64,000 nucleotides of DNA from Bradyrhizobium sp. SK17 (GTDB taxonomy: Bacteria; Pseudomonadota; Alphaproteobacteria; Rhizobiales; Xanthobacteraceae). A program made the position numbers and the translations under genes. The notes under the pieces were generated by a model. It was not told where the DNA came from. It did not search any database and saw nothing but the letters and a program-made list of their open reading frames with translations. Shown piece after piece: positions 17,846 to 25,857 of the stretch; within the stretch, counting starts at the first letter, position 1; the number at the start of each line of letters is the position of its first letter. The DNA lies in NCBI RefSeq assembly GCF_002831585.1, contig NZ_CP025113.1:6525001-6589000 (forward strand), written 5' to 3'.

Positions 17846-18564
17846 GTCTTCCTCCGTTCGCCGAAGATCAGATCGAGATGCACCTTGAACATCGCGAGCC
17901 CGTCGAGCGGCGCGTGCCGGGCGAACAGGCTCTGCCAGATCACCGCGACGATCGCGGGCGCAACCACGAGCTGGGGAAACTGCGCGATCTCGCGCTGCTT
18001 GATCTCGCCCCGCGTGACCGCGAGCTGGACCAGCATGCTCATCGCCTCGAGCCCCTTCGACACCACCTCGCGGAAATAGAAATCGGCGATCGCCGGGAAA
18101 CGCGGCCCTTCCGACACGATCAAACGAATGATGTCGCCGCGCCGGGTCGCCACGATTTCGCGGATGAAGGTCTCGGCGAATCGCTCCACCGCGTCCCGCA
18201 CCGGACCGGTGATGGTGGGCAGCGCAGTCATGCGGCTGATCAGCGGCACCAGCGCGGTGCGGATCAGCTCCTCGAACATCGATTCCTTGTCCTTGAAGTA
18301 GAGATAGAGCGTGCCCTTGGCGACGCCCGCCCGTTTGGCGACGTCGTCGAGCCGCGTCGCAGCGAAGCCGCGGGCGATGAACTCGTCCATCGCCGCCTCC
18401 ACGATCGCTGCACGCCGCTCCGCCGATTTTCCGGCACGGCTGGAGGCAGGCACGGCCTCCTCGAGCGGTGCCGAGACCACCGTCGGAATTTTGGCCGCGG
18501 CGACACGAACGGAGGTGCGGCGAGTGGCCGGGGACGTACCGGTGGTTTTCATGCGCTTTGTCAT
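17842..18564 (-). CDS. TetR family repressor of the ABC efflux operon
   Basis: 240 residues from ATG 18564. After a Thr/Ala-rich 50-residue N-terminus comes the TetR HTH (RRAAIVEAAMDEFIARGFAA, TRLDDVAKRAGVAKGTLYLY, FKDKESMFEELIR), then an all-helical ligand domain. The frame extends to 18606, but that start would lie upstream of the promoter. It is the first gene of a four-gene operon with HlyD, ATPase and permease and is expected to repress it through the palindrome in its own promoter. Confidence 0.9.
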   Translation of the reverse strand: MTKRMKTTGTSPATRRTSVRVAAAKIPTVVSAPLEEAVPASSRAGKSAERRAAIVEAAMDEFIARGFAATRLDDVAKRAGVAKGTLYLYFKDKESMFEELIRTALVPLISRMTALPTITGPVRDAVERFAETFIREIVATRRGDIIRLIVSEGPRFPAIADFYFREVVSKGLEAMSMLVQLAVTRGEIKQREIAQFPQLVVAPAIVAVIWQSLFARHAPLDGLAMFKVHLDLIFGERRKT

Positions 18565-18571
18565 GCCCGAG

Positions 18572-18600
18572 ATTATGACTGACTGGTCAGTCATTGTCAA
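18572..18600 (-). promoter_or_regulatory. Efflux operon promoter with TetR operator filling the spacer
   Basis: On the minus strand, TTGACA (18595-18600) and CATAAT (18572-18577) are separated by exactly 17 bases. An almost perfect palindrome, ATGACTGAC and GTCAGTCAT with a two-base centre (18575-18594), occupies that spacer. This is a textbook TetR-repressed promoter. Only seven bases separate the -10 from ATG 18564, so the mRNA should be leaderless, or have a 12-base leader if ATG 18552 is used. Confidence 0.85.
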
Positions 18601-18678
18601 TGTCATGAAAGGTGACCCGCGGCGACGTGTAGCTTTCCTGCTTTGGCACCGTACGGGCTCAGCCGCACCCTCTTCGCG

Positions 18679-19065
18679 TCAGCGCGCTGCGCGAGGCCGC
18701 TCGGTCAGCGACAGTACATTGCCATCGGGGTCCCTGAGCCAGGCGATCCGGGCGCCCGACGGCGATTGCCAGATGCCGTCGCTGTCCTGGGCGAGTTGCG
18801 GATAACGCTCGAAGGTGCCGCCGCGGTTCGTGATCCCGCGCACGGCGGCTTCGATATCCGGTACCGACCAGCCGAGCGCGGTGTGCGGTTGCGGCGTCAG
18901 TTCGTGAACCTTCTGCACCCGCAATTCGGTGCGTTGCACATCATAGACAATGGCGAAATCATCCTCGGAGACGAAGCGAAGACCGAGCACGTTTTCGTAG
19001 AATGCCCGGGTGCGTGCCCCATCGGTCGTGGCCAGAAGAGCGATCAGGCTGCAATCACCGAGCAT
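18679..19065 (-). CDS. VOC (glyoxalase/bleomycin-resistance fold) protein
   Basis: 128 residues from ATG 19065 (MLGDCSLIALLATTDGARTR). The pattern is that of a two-module beta-alpha-beta-beta-beta VOC fold: FYENVLGLRFVSEDDFAIVY in the first half and IWQSPSGARIAWLRDPDGNV in the second, ending LSLTER. Metal ligands are not obvious. Function is unassigned within this broad superfamily of dioxygenases, isomerases and binding proteins. Confidence 0.83.
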   Translation of the reverse strand: MLGDCSLIALLATTDGARTRAFYENVLGLRFVSEDDFAIVYDVQRTELRVQKVHELTPQPHTALGWSVPDIEAAVRGITNRGGTFERYPQLAQDSDGIWQSPSGARIAWLRDPDGNVLSLTERPRAAR

Positions 19066-19134
19066 GCTGTCCTCCGGAGGACCGTCTTGGCGCGGTCCAG
19101 TAGACGCAGGATGGGTAGTTCGCAAGGTGCGCGA

Positions 19135-19545
19135 CTACGTGTGAAACTTGAGTCCGTCAAGAATCTTGTCGACCACCTTGCGCTCGGCGCGGATGGCGAG
19201 GCCGACCAGATTGAGGTCACCGCGCGCCACCGCCCTCACCGCCTCGCGGTTGGCGGCGTCATGCGTGGTCTTGAACATCTCTTCGGTGTAGAGCGCCGGC
19301 TTCACGTTGCGCGCCAGCGCGCGGTCCAGTGCCCGCGACAGCGCAGGCCCGTCGGCACCGTAGATCAGGATCGGCTGGCCGATCAGGGAGAGATATCTCG
19401 TCCCCGAGCCATCCTGGTAGCTCTCGCCGATACATTCGGGAAACGACGCCGCGATGCCGCCGGCAAGGAACGACGCCACGTTGAGCTTCTGCCAGACTTC
19501 CAGGTCGGTGCGGATCACGACCGCGATCTTGGTGTCGAACTGCAT
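19135..19545 (-). CDS. DUF2000 family protein
   Basis: 136 residues starting MQFDTKIAVVIRTDLEVWQK. The pattern (KIAVVIRTDLEVWQKLNVAS, YLSLIGQPILIYGADG, YTEEMFKTTHDAANRE, DLNLVGLAIRAERKVVDKIL) matches DUF2000, a family related to peptidyl-tRNA hydrolase 2 in fold. Its biochemical role is unknown. It lies 69 bases upstream of the VOC gene on the same strand, so the two may be cotranscribed. Confidence 0.8.
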   Translation of the reverse strand: MQFDTKIAVVIRTDLEVWQKLNVASFLAGGIAASFPECIGESYQDGSGTRYLSLIGQPILIYGADGPALSRALDRALARNVKPALYTEEMFKTTHDAANREAVRAVARGDLNLVGLAIRAERKVVDKILDGLKFHT

Positions 19546-19693
19546 GCGGCGAGCCTATCCGCGGGCCGGTCGCAAGCGCCAGTACCGGTGGCGCATCCCT
19601 CATCTGCCGGCCGGGCGCCGATGTTAGTTTCGTGCAAGACCCGCGGACTGCCATTCCTGATCAGGACGAACAGCCGATTTGATCGGGACTACG

Positions 19694-19960
19694 TCAATCG
19701 TGGCCTGCATCACAGATCAGGACGATCTTATGCAGCGCGTCTTGCAGAGCCGCACGCCTCCTCCCGTCCAGATCGGGGTCCGCGCGTCGTAACTCTCGAT
19801 CGTGAACAAATTCCAGCAGCTGGACGTAGGCCTCGTTCAGCACCGGCTGCAACTCACCTTCCGCCTCGAAATCGAGATCGACTATTTCGGCCTCGGCAAT
19901 TTCGCCGTGGTCAAGGATGCGCATGATCACACCGATCAGTTCTTTGATGTCCTGCATCAT
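19694..19960 (-). CDS. Small acidic protein of unknown function
   Basis: Start taken at ATG 19960 (MMQDIKELIG), giving 88 residues; the frame is open to 20023. The sequence is helical and acidic (IKELIGVIMRILDHGEIAEA, DLDFEAEGELQPVLNEAYVQ, LLEFVHDRELRRADPDLDGR). No family recognised. It is divergent from the alpha/beta hydrolase gene. Coding is supported by amphipathic helix patterning and codon bias, not by homology. Confidence 0.55.
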   Translation of the reverse strand: MMQDIKELIGVIMRILDHGEIAEAEIVDLDFEAEGELQPVLNEAYVQLLEFVHDRELRRADPDLDGRRRAALQDALHKIVLICDAGHD

Positions 19961-20078
19961 TGGCTCGATATGCAAGGATGAATGGCTGCTTCCGACCCAA
20001 GCTGGCCGCTCGCGAGGTGTCATTCGAGCGCGCGATACAGTAGCATGATAGGGAACGTCTTCTCACCCGGATAGTTAC

Positions 20079-21185
20079 ATTCGTCTCCTGCTCGCGCTGC
20101 TGCTATCGTTCGCCACTATCGCGCATGCCGAGGACCGGGGCCTCTTGCCCGGCCTGATCGCTGCACCCTTGCTGTTGCCCGTCAGCATCTCCGGCAAGGA
20201 TGTTACGCTCGACAGCTATGTCATTCGCCCGGATCGACCCGGCCGGGTTCCGCTGGTGATCATGACGCATGGCACGCCGAGTGGCGGTGACGGCTTCTTC
20301 GACAAGATCGCAAGCCGCACGCCGATCAGCTTCAACGTCGCAGCCGTTGCGCTCGCACAGCGCGGCTATGCGACCCTGTCGATCATGCGGCGTGGCTTCG
20401 GACGATCGGGCGGCGGCTATTCGGAAGGCCTGCCGGCGCCCTGTGATTACTTATCAGGCGTGCGGATCGGCGCAGACGATGTCGTCGCAGCAATTGCTGC
20501 GGTCCGCAACGAGCCCTGGGTCGACGCCGACCACATCCTGCTGCTCGGACACTCCACCGGTGGCCTGACCATGCTCGCCGCGGCAGAGCGCAACCCGGCT
20601 GGGGTCGTTGGCATCCTGAACTTCGATGGCGGCTATCACTCGTTCGCCGGGTCCGGTCAGCCCTGCAGTCCCGATCGCCTCGTCGATGCGGTGGCGTCGC
20701 TTGGCCGTACCGTGCGCGTGCCCGCGCTGTGGTTCTACGCCGAGAACGACGAATTCTACGGCCCCGATCTGGCGCACCAGATGTTCGCGGCGTACACGGC
20801 CGGGGGTGCGCCTGCGCAGCTGCAGATCCTGCCGCCCTTCGGCAAGAACGGCCACGACCTCGTCATCGAGGGCGCGGCCAGCAGATGGCTTCCCGTCCTC
20901 GAACCCCTTCTCGCCGAACTCAAGCTGCCGACCGCTGTCGTGATCGATTTGCCCGAGCCCACGGCGCTTGCCGTACCGCCTGGTCTTTCACCGGGATGCG
21001 GGAGGGCGTTCACCGGCTATGTCGCCCAGCGCAGCGACGCCAAGGCGTTTGCGATCAACGGCAAAGGGGGCTGCGGCTACGGCACTGGCAGAACGATCGC
21101 GGAAGCGCGCGAGAATGCCGTCACGGATTGCAGGGACACGGCATGCCGTGTGTATGCCGTTGGCCAGCACCTGCTCGAAAACTAA
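20079..21185 (+). CDS. Secreted alpha/beta hydrolase with DUF4189-like C-terminal tail; abnormal start
   Basis: Alpha/beta hydrolase core: VIMTHGTPSGGDGFF, MRRGFGRSGGGYSEG, nucleophile elbow LLGHSTGGLTML and catalytic-type His in FGKNGHDLVIEGA. The last 65 residues (GCGRAFTGYVAQRSDAKAFA, GGCGYGTGRTIAEARENAV, CRDTACRVYAVGQ) resemble a Cys-rich DUF4189-type domain. The frame upstream of the first legal start (TTG 20145) encodes an excellent signal peptide, IRLLLALLLSFATIAHA, beginning at ATT 20079, after an in-frame stop at 20049. Either ATT is the start codon, or a one-base insertion separates it from ATG 20045 (MIGNVFSP...). Confidence 0.75.
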   Translation: MRLLLALLLSFATIAHAEDRGLLPGLIAAPLLLPVSISGKDVTLDSYVIRPDRPGRVPLVIMTHGTPSGGDGFFDKIASRTPISFNVAAVALAQRGYATLSIMRRGFGRSGGGYSEGLPAPCDYLSGVRIGADDVVAAIAAVRNEPWVDADHILLLGHSTGGLTMLAAAERNPAGVVGILNFDGGYHSFAGSGQPCSPDRLVDAVASLGRTVRVPALWFYAENDEFYGPDLAHQMFAAYTAGGAPAQLQILPPFGKNGHDLVIEGAASRWLPVLEPLLAELKLPTAVVIDLPEPTALAVPPGLSPGCGRAFTGYVAQRSDAKAFAINGKGGCGYGTGRTIAEARENAVTDCRDTACRVYAVGQHLLEN

Positions 21186-21226
21186 ACGTCGCGGCGCCGC
21201 ATCCGCCCGCTGTTCCGGATTGCACC

Positions 21227-21634
21227 CTACCCCTTGGCGTCGCAGGCCCAGGCGCGGATCACGCATTCCTTGCCGCCATAGTCGTAGCACTTCTTGGTCG
21301 CCGCGTTGAGCGAGCCCGAAATCTTCGGCGCCACCGCATAGCCATGCGCGCCGCAGGGATTCTTCATGTCGATCGAGAGCGCGGCGCAGGCGCGCTTCAT
21401 GGTGACGGTGGTGCAGTCGCCCTTGCATTGCTTCAGGGCCGCGGCGCGCGCCGCGCCCTCCGCGGGATAGTCGTAGGCCTGGCCATAGGCCCCGCATTTG
21501 CCGACCGCGAACGCGCCGGCCGCGTGCGCCTTGGGGACGAAGGTTTCCACGGTGAAACGCGTGGCGCCAAGCAGCAATGTCAGGACAAGAATCGTCAGCG
21601 CGCGACGCTGCGCGGCGGCGGTCGAAATGATCAA
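21227..21634 (-). CDS. DUF4189 family secreted protein
   Basis: I place the start at TTG 21634, which has GGGGGA seven bases upstream and gives 135 residues with a hydrophobic signal (RRALTILVLTLLLGATRF). The mature part is a Cys-rich DUF4189-like domain with two imperfect repeats: GAFAVGKCGAYGQAYDYPA with QCKGDCTTVTMKRACAALS, then GAHGYAVAPKISGSLNAATK with CYDYGGKECVIRAWACD. Role unknown. It is convergent with the alpha/beta hydrolase gene, whose C-terminal tail looks like the same domain. Confidence 0.78.
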   Translation of the reverse strand: MIISTAAAQRRALTILVLTLLLGATRFTVETFVPKAHAAGAFAVGKCGAYGQAYDYPAEGAARAAALKQCKGDCTTVTMKRACAALSIDMKNPCGAHGYAVAPKISGSLNAATKKCYDYGGKECVIRAWACDAKG

Positions 21635-21721
21635 GCGGAAATCCCCCAAAGCCCGACGCGGACTGTACGCAGGGGTCGTTGCCAGATGGTGAATGACGAG
21701 TTGAGACGCGTTCTGTCCGCA

Positions 21722-21845
21722 CGTCGTCCCGGCGAAAGCCGGGACCCATAACCACAGGATGCAGTTATTGAAAGAAGCTGTGGCCCCTACGTCGTGCAAC
21801 AATAACCTTCGGTGGTAATGGGTCCCGGCCTCCGCCGGGACGACG
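21722..21845. repeat. Two-ended palindromic intergenic repeat, CGTCGTCCCGGCGAAAGCCG type
   Basis: A 124-base element whose left end (CGTCGTCCCGGCGAAAGCCG GGACCCAT, split here for length) and right end (ATGGGTCCCGGCC ... GCCGGGACGACG) are inverted copies, each also a small hairpin. It lies between the DUF4189 and molybdopterin genes. The structure, paired palindromes in opposite orientation, is that of a BIME-like or REP-derived element. Other palindrome families here share the layout. Confidence 0.8.
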
Positions 21846-21851
21846 GTGGGG

Positions 21852-23456
21852 CTACCCTCGCCTTGCCGCTTCCAGCGCTTGCGGCGTGTCGATATCGAGG
21901 AAGGCGCTGTTGCCTTCGACCGGGACCTCGGCGACCACCTCGGCATGCTTGGCGATCAGGTGACGAGCACCGATGTCGCCGTCGAGCGTCATCAATTCCC
22001 TGAAGAATCTGCGCGACCACAACACCGGATTGCCGCGGCGGCCCTCGCTGACCGGGACCGCGATCAGGTGGCCGCGATCGGGCGCGAAGGTCTCGATCAG
22101 TCGGTCGATCAGCTGCGCATCGATCAGCGGCATGTCGCCGAGACAGACGATCGCGCCATCGACATTGTCGGACACCGCCGAAATGCCCGCCTTCACGGAG
22201 CTTGCGAGGCCGCCGGCGAAGTCCGGATTGCGGACGAATTTCACCTTGAGCCCGTCGAGCGCCTGCTCGACCAGACCGGCCTGATGCCCGGTGACGACGA
22301 TCACCTCCGAGGCCTTCGAGGCCAGCGCCTGCTCGGCGACGATGCGCGCGAGCTTCTTGCCGTCGAGCTCGGCGAGCAGCTTGTTCGGGCCGCCCATCCG
22401 GGTCGAGCGACCGGCGGCGAGCACGATCGCCGCGACGTGGCGGTTGCCTTCGGTGTCCGGCACGGTGCGCGGCTGCGGCCGCGTCACGATCTCCATCAAG
22501 AGACCACCGACGCCCATGCCGGTCAGATCCGACCGTGTCACCTTGATGCCGGCGAGCAGCCGCATCAGCACCCAGTCGAACCCGTTCTCGACCGGCGAGC
22601 GCGCGCAGCCCGGCGCACCCAGAACCGGGACACCGCCGGCGCCGCCGATCAGGAGCAGATTGCCGGGATCGACCGGCATGCCGAAATGCTCGATCGCGCC
22701 GCCGATCGCGGTGATCGCGGCCGGAATGACGTCGCGGCGATCGGCGATCGCGGACGCGCCGAACACGATGACGAGCTCGGCGCCGAGGCCGAGCAATTCC
22801 TTGATCGAGGCGGCGAGCACGGTCTCGTCATGCGGCACGCGGCGCTCGGCGATGATGCTGGCGCCAGCCGGTGCGAGGCGTTCAGCGGTGACGCGCAGCG
22901 TCTTGTCGATCACCTTCGGCGCGAGGCCCGGCAGCAGGGTCGAGACCACGCCGACCTTCTTGATCACATAGGGCGCAATCCGCAGCGTGTCGCGACCGGC
23001 GACCGCGACGGCGGCATCACGCAACTTGCCCTCGACGCCGAACGGGATCAGCTTGACGGTCGCGATCATCTCGCCTTCGACCACCGGCTTGAATGCCGAC
23101 AGCGTCGCAAAGGTGATGGCTTCATCCACGCCGTTGATGCGATCGACCGCCGCGCGGTCGACCACCAGCACGCCGGGGCGCGCGGCAAACAGATTGGCGC
23201 GTCCGGTGAAGGCGCGCTCGACATTGACGCCCTCGCCCGCCACCGCCTGCGCGATGCTGGCGGCCGCGGCATCCTCGGAGACGTCGCCGTGCTCCAGCCG
23301 CACCACGACGACATCCTTGACGCCGGCCTTGGTCAGCGCCTCGACCTCGTCAGGGCCGATCTTGGTGCCCTTCTTGAGCACCAGCGAACCCTGCCGGAGC
23401 GTATGCACGGTGACGCCGCCAATCGCGTCGGCCGGACTGGCGGGACCGAACTTCAT
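21852..23456 (-). CDS. Molybdopterin-binding domain fused to MocA-like nucleotidyltransferase
   Basis: 534 residues. The N-terminal 330 resemble a MoeA/CinA-type molybdopterin-binding module (SLVLKKGTKIGPDEVEAL, ELVIVFGASAIADRRDVIP, LLIGGAGGVPVLGAPGCARS). The C-terminal 200 are an NTP-transferase of the MobA/MocA type (VLAAGRSTRMGGPNKLLAEL, VVTGHQAGLVEQAL, IVCLGDMPLIDAQLI, RGNPVLWSRRFF). The likely role is to make or load the cytosine-dinucleotide molybdenum cofactor used by CO-dehydrogenase-type hydroxylases. It overlaps the XdhC gene by four bases and ends the cox operon. Confidence 0.88.
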   Translation of the reverse strand: MKFGPASPADAIGGVTVHTLRQGSLVLKKGTKIGPDEVEALTKAGVKDVVVVRLEHGDVSEDAAAASIAQAVAGEGVNVERAFTGRANLFAARPGVLVVDRAAVDRINGVDEAITFATLSAFKPVVEGEMIATVKLIPFGVEGKLRDAAVAVAGRDTLRIAPYVIKKVGVVSTLLPGLAPKVIDKTLRVTAERLAPAGASIIAERRVPHDETVLAASIKELLGLGAELVIVFGASAIADRRDVIPAAITAIGGAIEHFGMPVDPGNLLLIGGAGGVPVLGAPGCARSPVENGFDWVLMRLLAGIKVTRSDLTGMGVGGLLMEIVTRPQPRTVPDTEGNRHVAAIVLAAGRSTRMGGPNKLLAELDGKKLARIVAEQALASKASEVIVVTGHQAGLVEQALDGLKVKFVRNPDFAGGLASSVKAGISAVSDNVDGAIVCLGDMPLIDAQLIDRLIETFAPDRGHLIAVPVSEGRRGNPVLWSRRFFRELMTLDGDIGARHLIAKHAEVVAEVPVEGNSAFLDIDTPQALEAARRG

Positions 23457-24154
23457 GCCGCTTCTTCTTTTTCCTTGAGGGGCAAACGCAGCTGCGCAGT
23501 GATCTCGGCCATGATCGCAACCGCGATCTCCGACGGCGACACTGCGCCGATGTCGAGCCCGATCGGCGCATGGATGCGGGCGATGTCGCTATCTTTCGCA
23601 CCCTGCGCGCGCAGCCGCTCGGCGCGCTTGGCATGGGTCTTCCGCGAGCCGAGCGCGCCGATGTAGAAGCAATCGCGGTCGAAGGCGTGCAGCAGCGCCG
23701 GATCGTCGATCTTCGGATCGTGCGTCACCGCGACGAACGCCGTGTAGTGATCGACGTTGAGCGGCGGCAGCGCGACGTCGGGCCATTCGGCGACCAGCGG
23801 CACGTCGGGAAAACGCTCCGGGCTCGCGAACGCGGTGCGCGGATCGACCACCGTCACGTCATAGTCGAGCGAGCGCGCCAGCGGCGCCAACGCCTGACTG
23901 ATATGGACCGCGCCGATGATCACGAGCTTCGCGGTCGGCGCGTAGACGTTGAGGAACAGCTTCTTGCCGGCGACCTCGACATTGCCGCTCTTGCCCATCC
24001 TGAGCTGCTTGGCGAGCTCGGCGCGCAGCGGATCGGCGGCGATGTCCGCGGCCTTGACCAGGCGCTGCTCGCCATTGGCGGTGTCGGTGACGATGATGAC
24101 CGGGCGGCGCGCGGCGCGCTCGGCGTTCAGCTGTTTCAGGATCTCGAGCTTCAC
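23453..24154 (-). CDS. XdhC-type protein, C-terminal Rossmann half
   Basis: 233 residues. The second half has a Rossmann fold (KLVIIGAVHISQALAPLARS, YDVTVVDPRTAFASPERFP) and then the XdhC/CoxI C-terminal motifs FVAVTHDPKIDDPAL, FYIGALGSRKTHAKRAERL and RIHAPIGLDIGAVSPSEIAV. XdhC proteins hold and sulfurate molybdenum cofactor before insertion. Here the N-terminal XdhC domain is encoded by the separate gene two bases upstream, so the two products probably form one unit. Confidence 0.87.
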   Translation of the reverse strand: MKLEILKQLNAERAARRPVIIVTDTANGEQRLVKAADIAADPLRAELAKQLRMGKSGNVEVAGKKLFLNVYAPTAKLVIIGAVHISQALAPLARSLDYDVTVVDPRTAFASPERFPDVPLVAEWPDVALPPLNVDHYTAFVAVTHDPKIDDPALLHAFDRDCFYIGALGSRKTHAKRAERLRAQGAKDSDIARIHAPIGLDIGAVSPSEIAVAIMAEITAQLRLPLKEKEEAA

Positions 24155-24156
24155 GG

Positions 24157-24480
24157 CTAACCGACCTTCTCGACGAAGACGCGGATGGTGCCGCCGCAGG
24201 ACAGGCCGACATTCCAGGCCGTCTCGTCGGCGACGCCGAATTCGAGCATCTTTGGCTGGCCGCTCGCGATCACGTCGAGCGCCTCGGTGACGACGGCGCC
24301 CTCGACGCAGCCGCCGGAGACCGACCCTAAGAACGTGCCGTCGTCATTGATGACGAGGCTCGATCCGGCCGGGCGCGGCGCCGAGCCCCAGGTCTCGACC
24401 ACGGTGGCGAGCGCCACGCCATGGCCCTCTTTCTGCCAAGCCTCGGCGGCCTGAAGGATGTCTTCGTCGCGGTTGAGCAT
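24157..24480 (-). CDS. XdhC-type protein, N-terminal domain as a separate small gene
   Basis: 107 residues forming the XdhC/CoxI N-terminal domain alone: GVALATVVETWGSAPRPAGS, VINDDGTFLGSVSGGCVEGA and FGVADETAWNVGLSCGGTI, including both conserved Cys segments (SGGCVEG and GLSCGG). In single-chain XdhC this domain precedes the Rossmann half. Here the two are split with a two-base gap, which is common in cox-type operons. Confidence 0.88.
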   Translation of the reverse strand: MLNRDEDILQAAEAWQKEGHGVALATVVETWGSAPRPAGSSLVINDDGTFLGSVSGGCVEGAVVTEALDVIASGQPKMLEFGVADETAWNVGLSCGGTIRVFVEKVG

Positions 24481-24509
24481 GGTGGCCTCCTGCTATCGGG
24501 TCAGGCTTC

Positions 24510-25712
24510 TTAGGCTACAGAACGGATCAGGCTGCGATGGTGCGCCGGCGGCGGGGATGACAGCGCCCCGATCAAGCCCTTGATGGACGTCAAGTTATGC
24601 ACCGGGCGAAATTCGTCAACGTGGGGCAACATCATTTTGATGCCCTGCGCCTTGGCCTCGAAGCCGGAATAGCGCAGCAGCGGGTTGAGCCAGATCAGGC
24701 GGCGGCAGGAGCGGTGCAAACGGTCCATCTCGAAGGCCAGTTTGGCATCGGCCTCCCGCTCTAGTCCATCGGATATAAGGAGGACGATGGCGCCCTGCCC
24801 CAGCACCCGGCGGGCCCAGAGCTGGTTGAAGGTGTGCAGCGAGGTCGCGATCCGGGTCCCGCCGGCCCAGTCCTCGACCGAGGACGTGCAGCTCGCCAGC
24901 GCCTCGTCGGGGTCACGCGCCCGTAACGCCCGCGTCACATTGGTCAGGCGGGTGCCGAACAGGAACACCGAGACCCGCTTGCGGGCGTCCGTGATGGCAT
25001 GCAGGAAGTGCAGAAACAGTCGGGTGTATTCGCTCATCGAGCCGGAGATATCGAGCAGCGCCACGATCGGTGCCGGCTTCTCGATCCGGCCGAGCTTCCT
25101 GATGTCGATGATCTCGCCGCCGGTGCGCAGCGAGTTGCGCACGGTGCGGCGCATGTCGAGCCGCAGGCCGCGTGCATCCGGCTGGTAGCGGCGGGTCACG
25201 AGCTCGGCCTGCGGCAGCCGCATCTTGGCGATCTCGCGCGTCACCTCGGCAATCTCGGCCGCGGTCATCTGCGCGAAATCCTTCTTTTGCAGCACCTCCT
25301 TGTCGGAGACCGAGAGCTTCAGCTCCTGCTCCTGGGCCTGCGGCCGCTCCTCGCTCTTGGCCGGCTGCGCCATCGCCTCCTGGACCCGGCGCGAGGCCGG
25401 CGGCGGCTTCTTCTTGGCGTGGTCGGGCAGCGGCACCGAATCCAGCATGCTCTTCCATTCCTCGGCGGCGCGGAAGAACAGCATGAAGGCCTGATGGAAG
25501 ATCAGCGCGTGCTCATGGCGCTTGACGAAGATCGCCGCCAGCGTGGCGTAGAAATCGGCGCGGTTGCCGACCTCGATCAGCTGCAACGCGTTGAGCGCAT
25601 CGATCACCGAGCCCGGCCCGACGGGTAGGCCTGCTGCACGCAGCGCGCGGGCAAAGCCGATCACGTTGTCGGCCATGTGGCCGGTCGGGGGATCGAGGTG
25701 GTTGATGGGCAT
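24510..25712 (-). CDS. coxE: CoxE-like VWA-domain protein
   Basis: 400 residues from ATG 25712 (MPINHLDPP). The N-terminal half has the CoxE pattern (FARALRAAGLPVGPGSVIDA), a charged linker and DLRRTVRNS-like segments. The C-terminal half is a von Willebrand A domain with the MIDAS motif DISGSMSEYTRL and FLFGTRLTNVTRAL, GGTRIATSLHTFN. CoxE works with the MoxR-type ATPase CoxD in active-site maturation of CO dehydrogenase. It follows the MoxR gene, with a palindromic repeat between them. Confidence 0.88.
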   Translation of the reverse strand: MPINHLDPPTGHMADNVIGFARALRAAGLPVGPGSVIDALNALQLIEVGNRADFYATLAAIFVKRHEHALIFHQAFMLFFRAAEEWKSMLDSVPLPDHAKKKPPPASRRVQEAMAQPAKSEERPQAQEQELKLSVSDKEVLQKKDFAQMTAAEIAEVTREIAKMRLPQAELVTRRYQPDARGLRLDMRRTVRNSLRTGGEIIDIRKLGRIEKPAPIVALLDISGSMSEYTRLFLHFLHAITDARKRVSVFLFGTRLTNVTRALRARDPDEALASCTSSVEDWAGGTRIATSLHTFNQLWARRVLGQGAIVLLISDGLEREADAKLAFEMDRLHRSCRRLIWLNPLLRYSGFEAKAQGIKMMLPHVDEFRPVHNLTSIKGLIGALSSPPPAHHRSLIRSVA

Positions 25713-25731
25713 TCGGTGCAATCTCTCCAAC

Positions 25732-25838
25732 TCGTCATTCCGGGGCGCGCGCAGCGCGAGCCCGGAATCCATTTATCATCCCGCGCGTGGCCCAATGGAT
25801 TCCGGGCTCGCGCCAAGTGGCGCGCCCCGGAATGACGA
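25732..25838. repeat. Two-ended palindromic repeat inside the cox operon, CGTCATTCCGGGGCGCG type
   Basis: CGTCATTCCGGGGCGCGC at the left and GCGCGCCCCGGAATGACGAG at the right are inverted copies; between them CGGAATCCAT and ATGGATTCCGGGCTCG form a second inverted pair. The element separates the moxR and coxE genes of one operon and shares its sequence with the shorter copy at 14872-14908. Confidence 0.82.
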
Positions 25839-25857
25839 GCGGTGTTATGCGCGAGAC

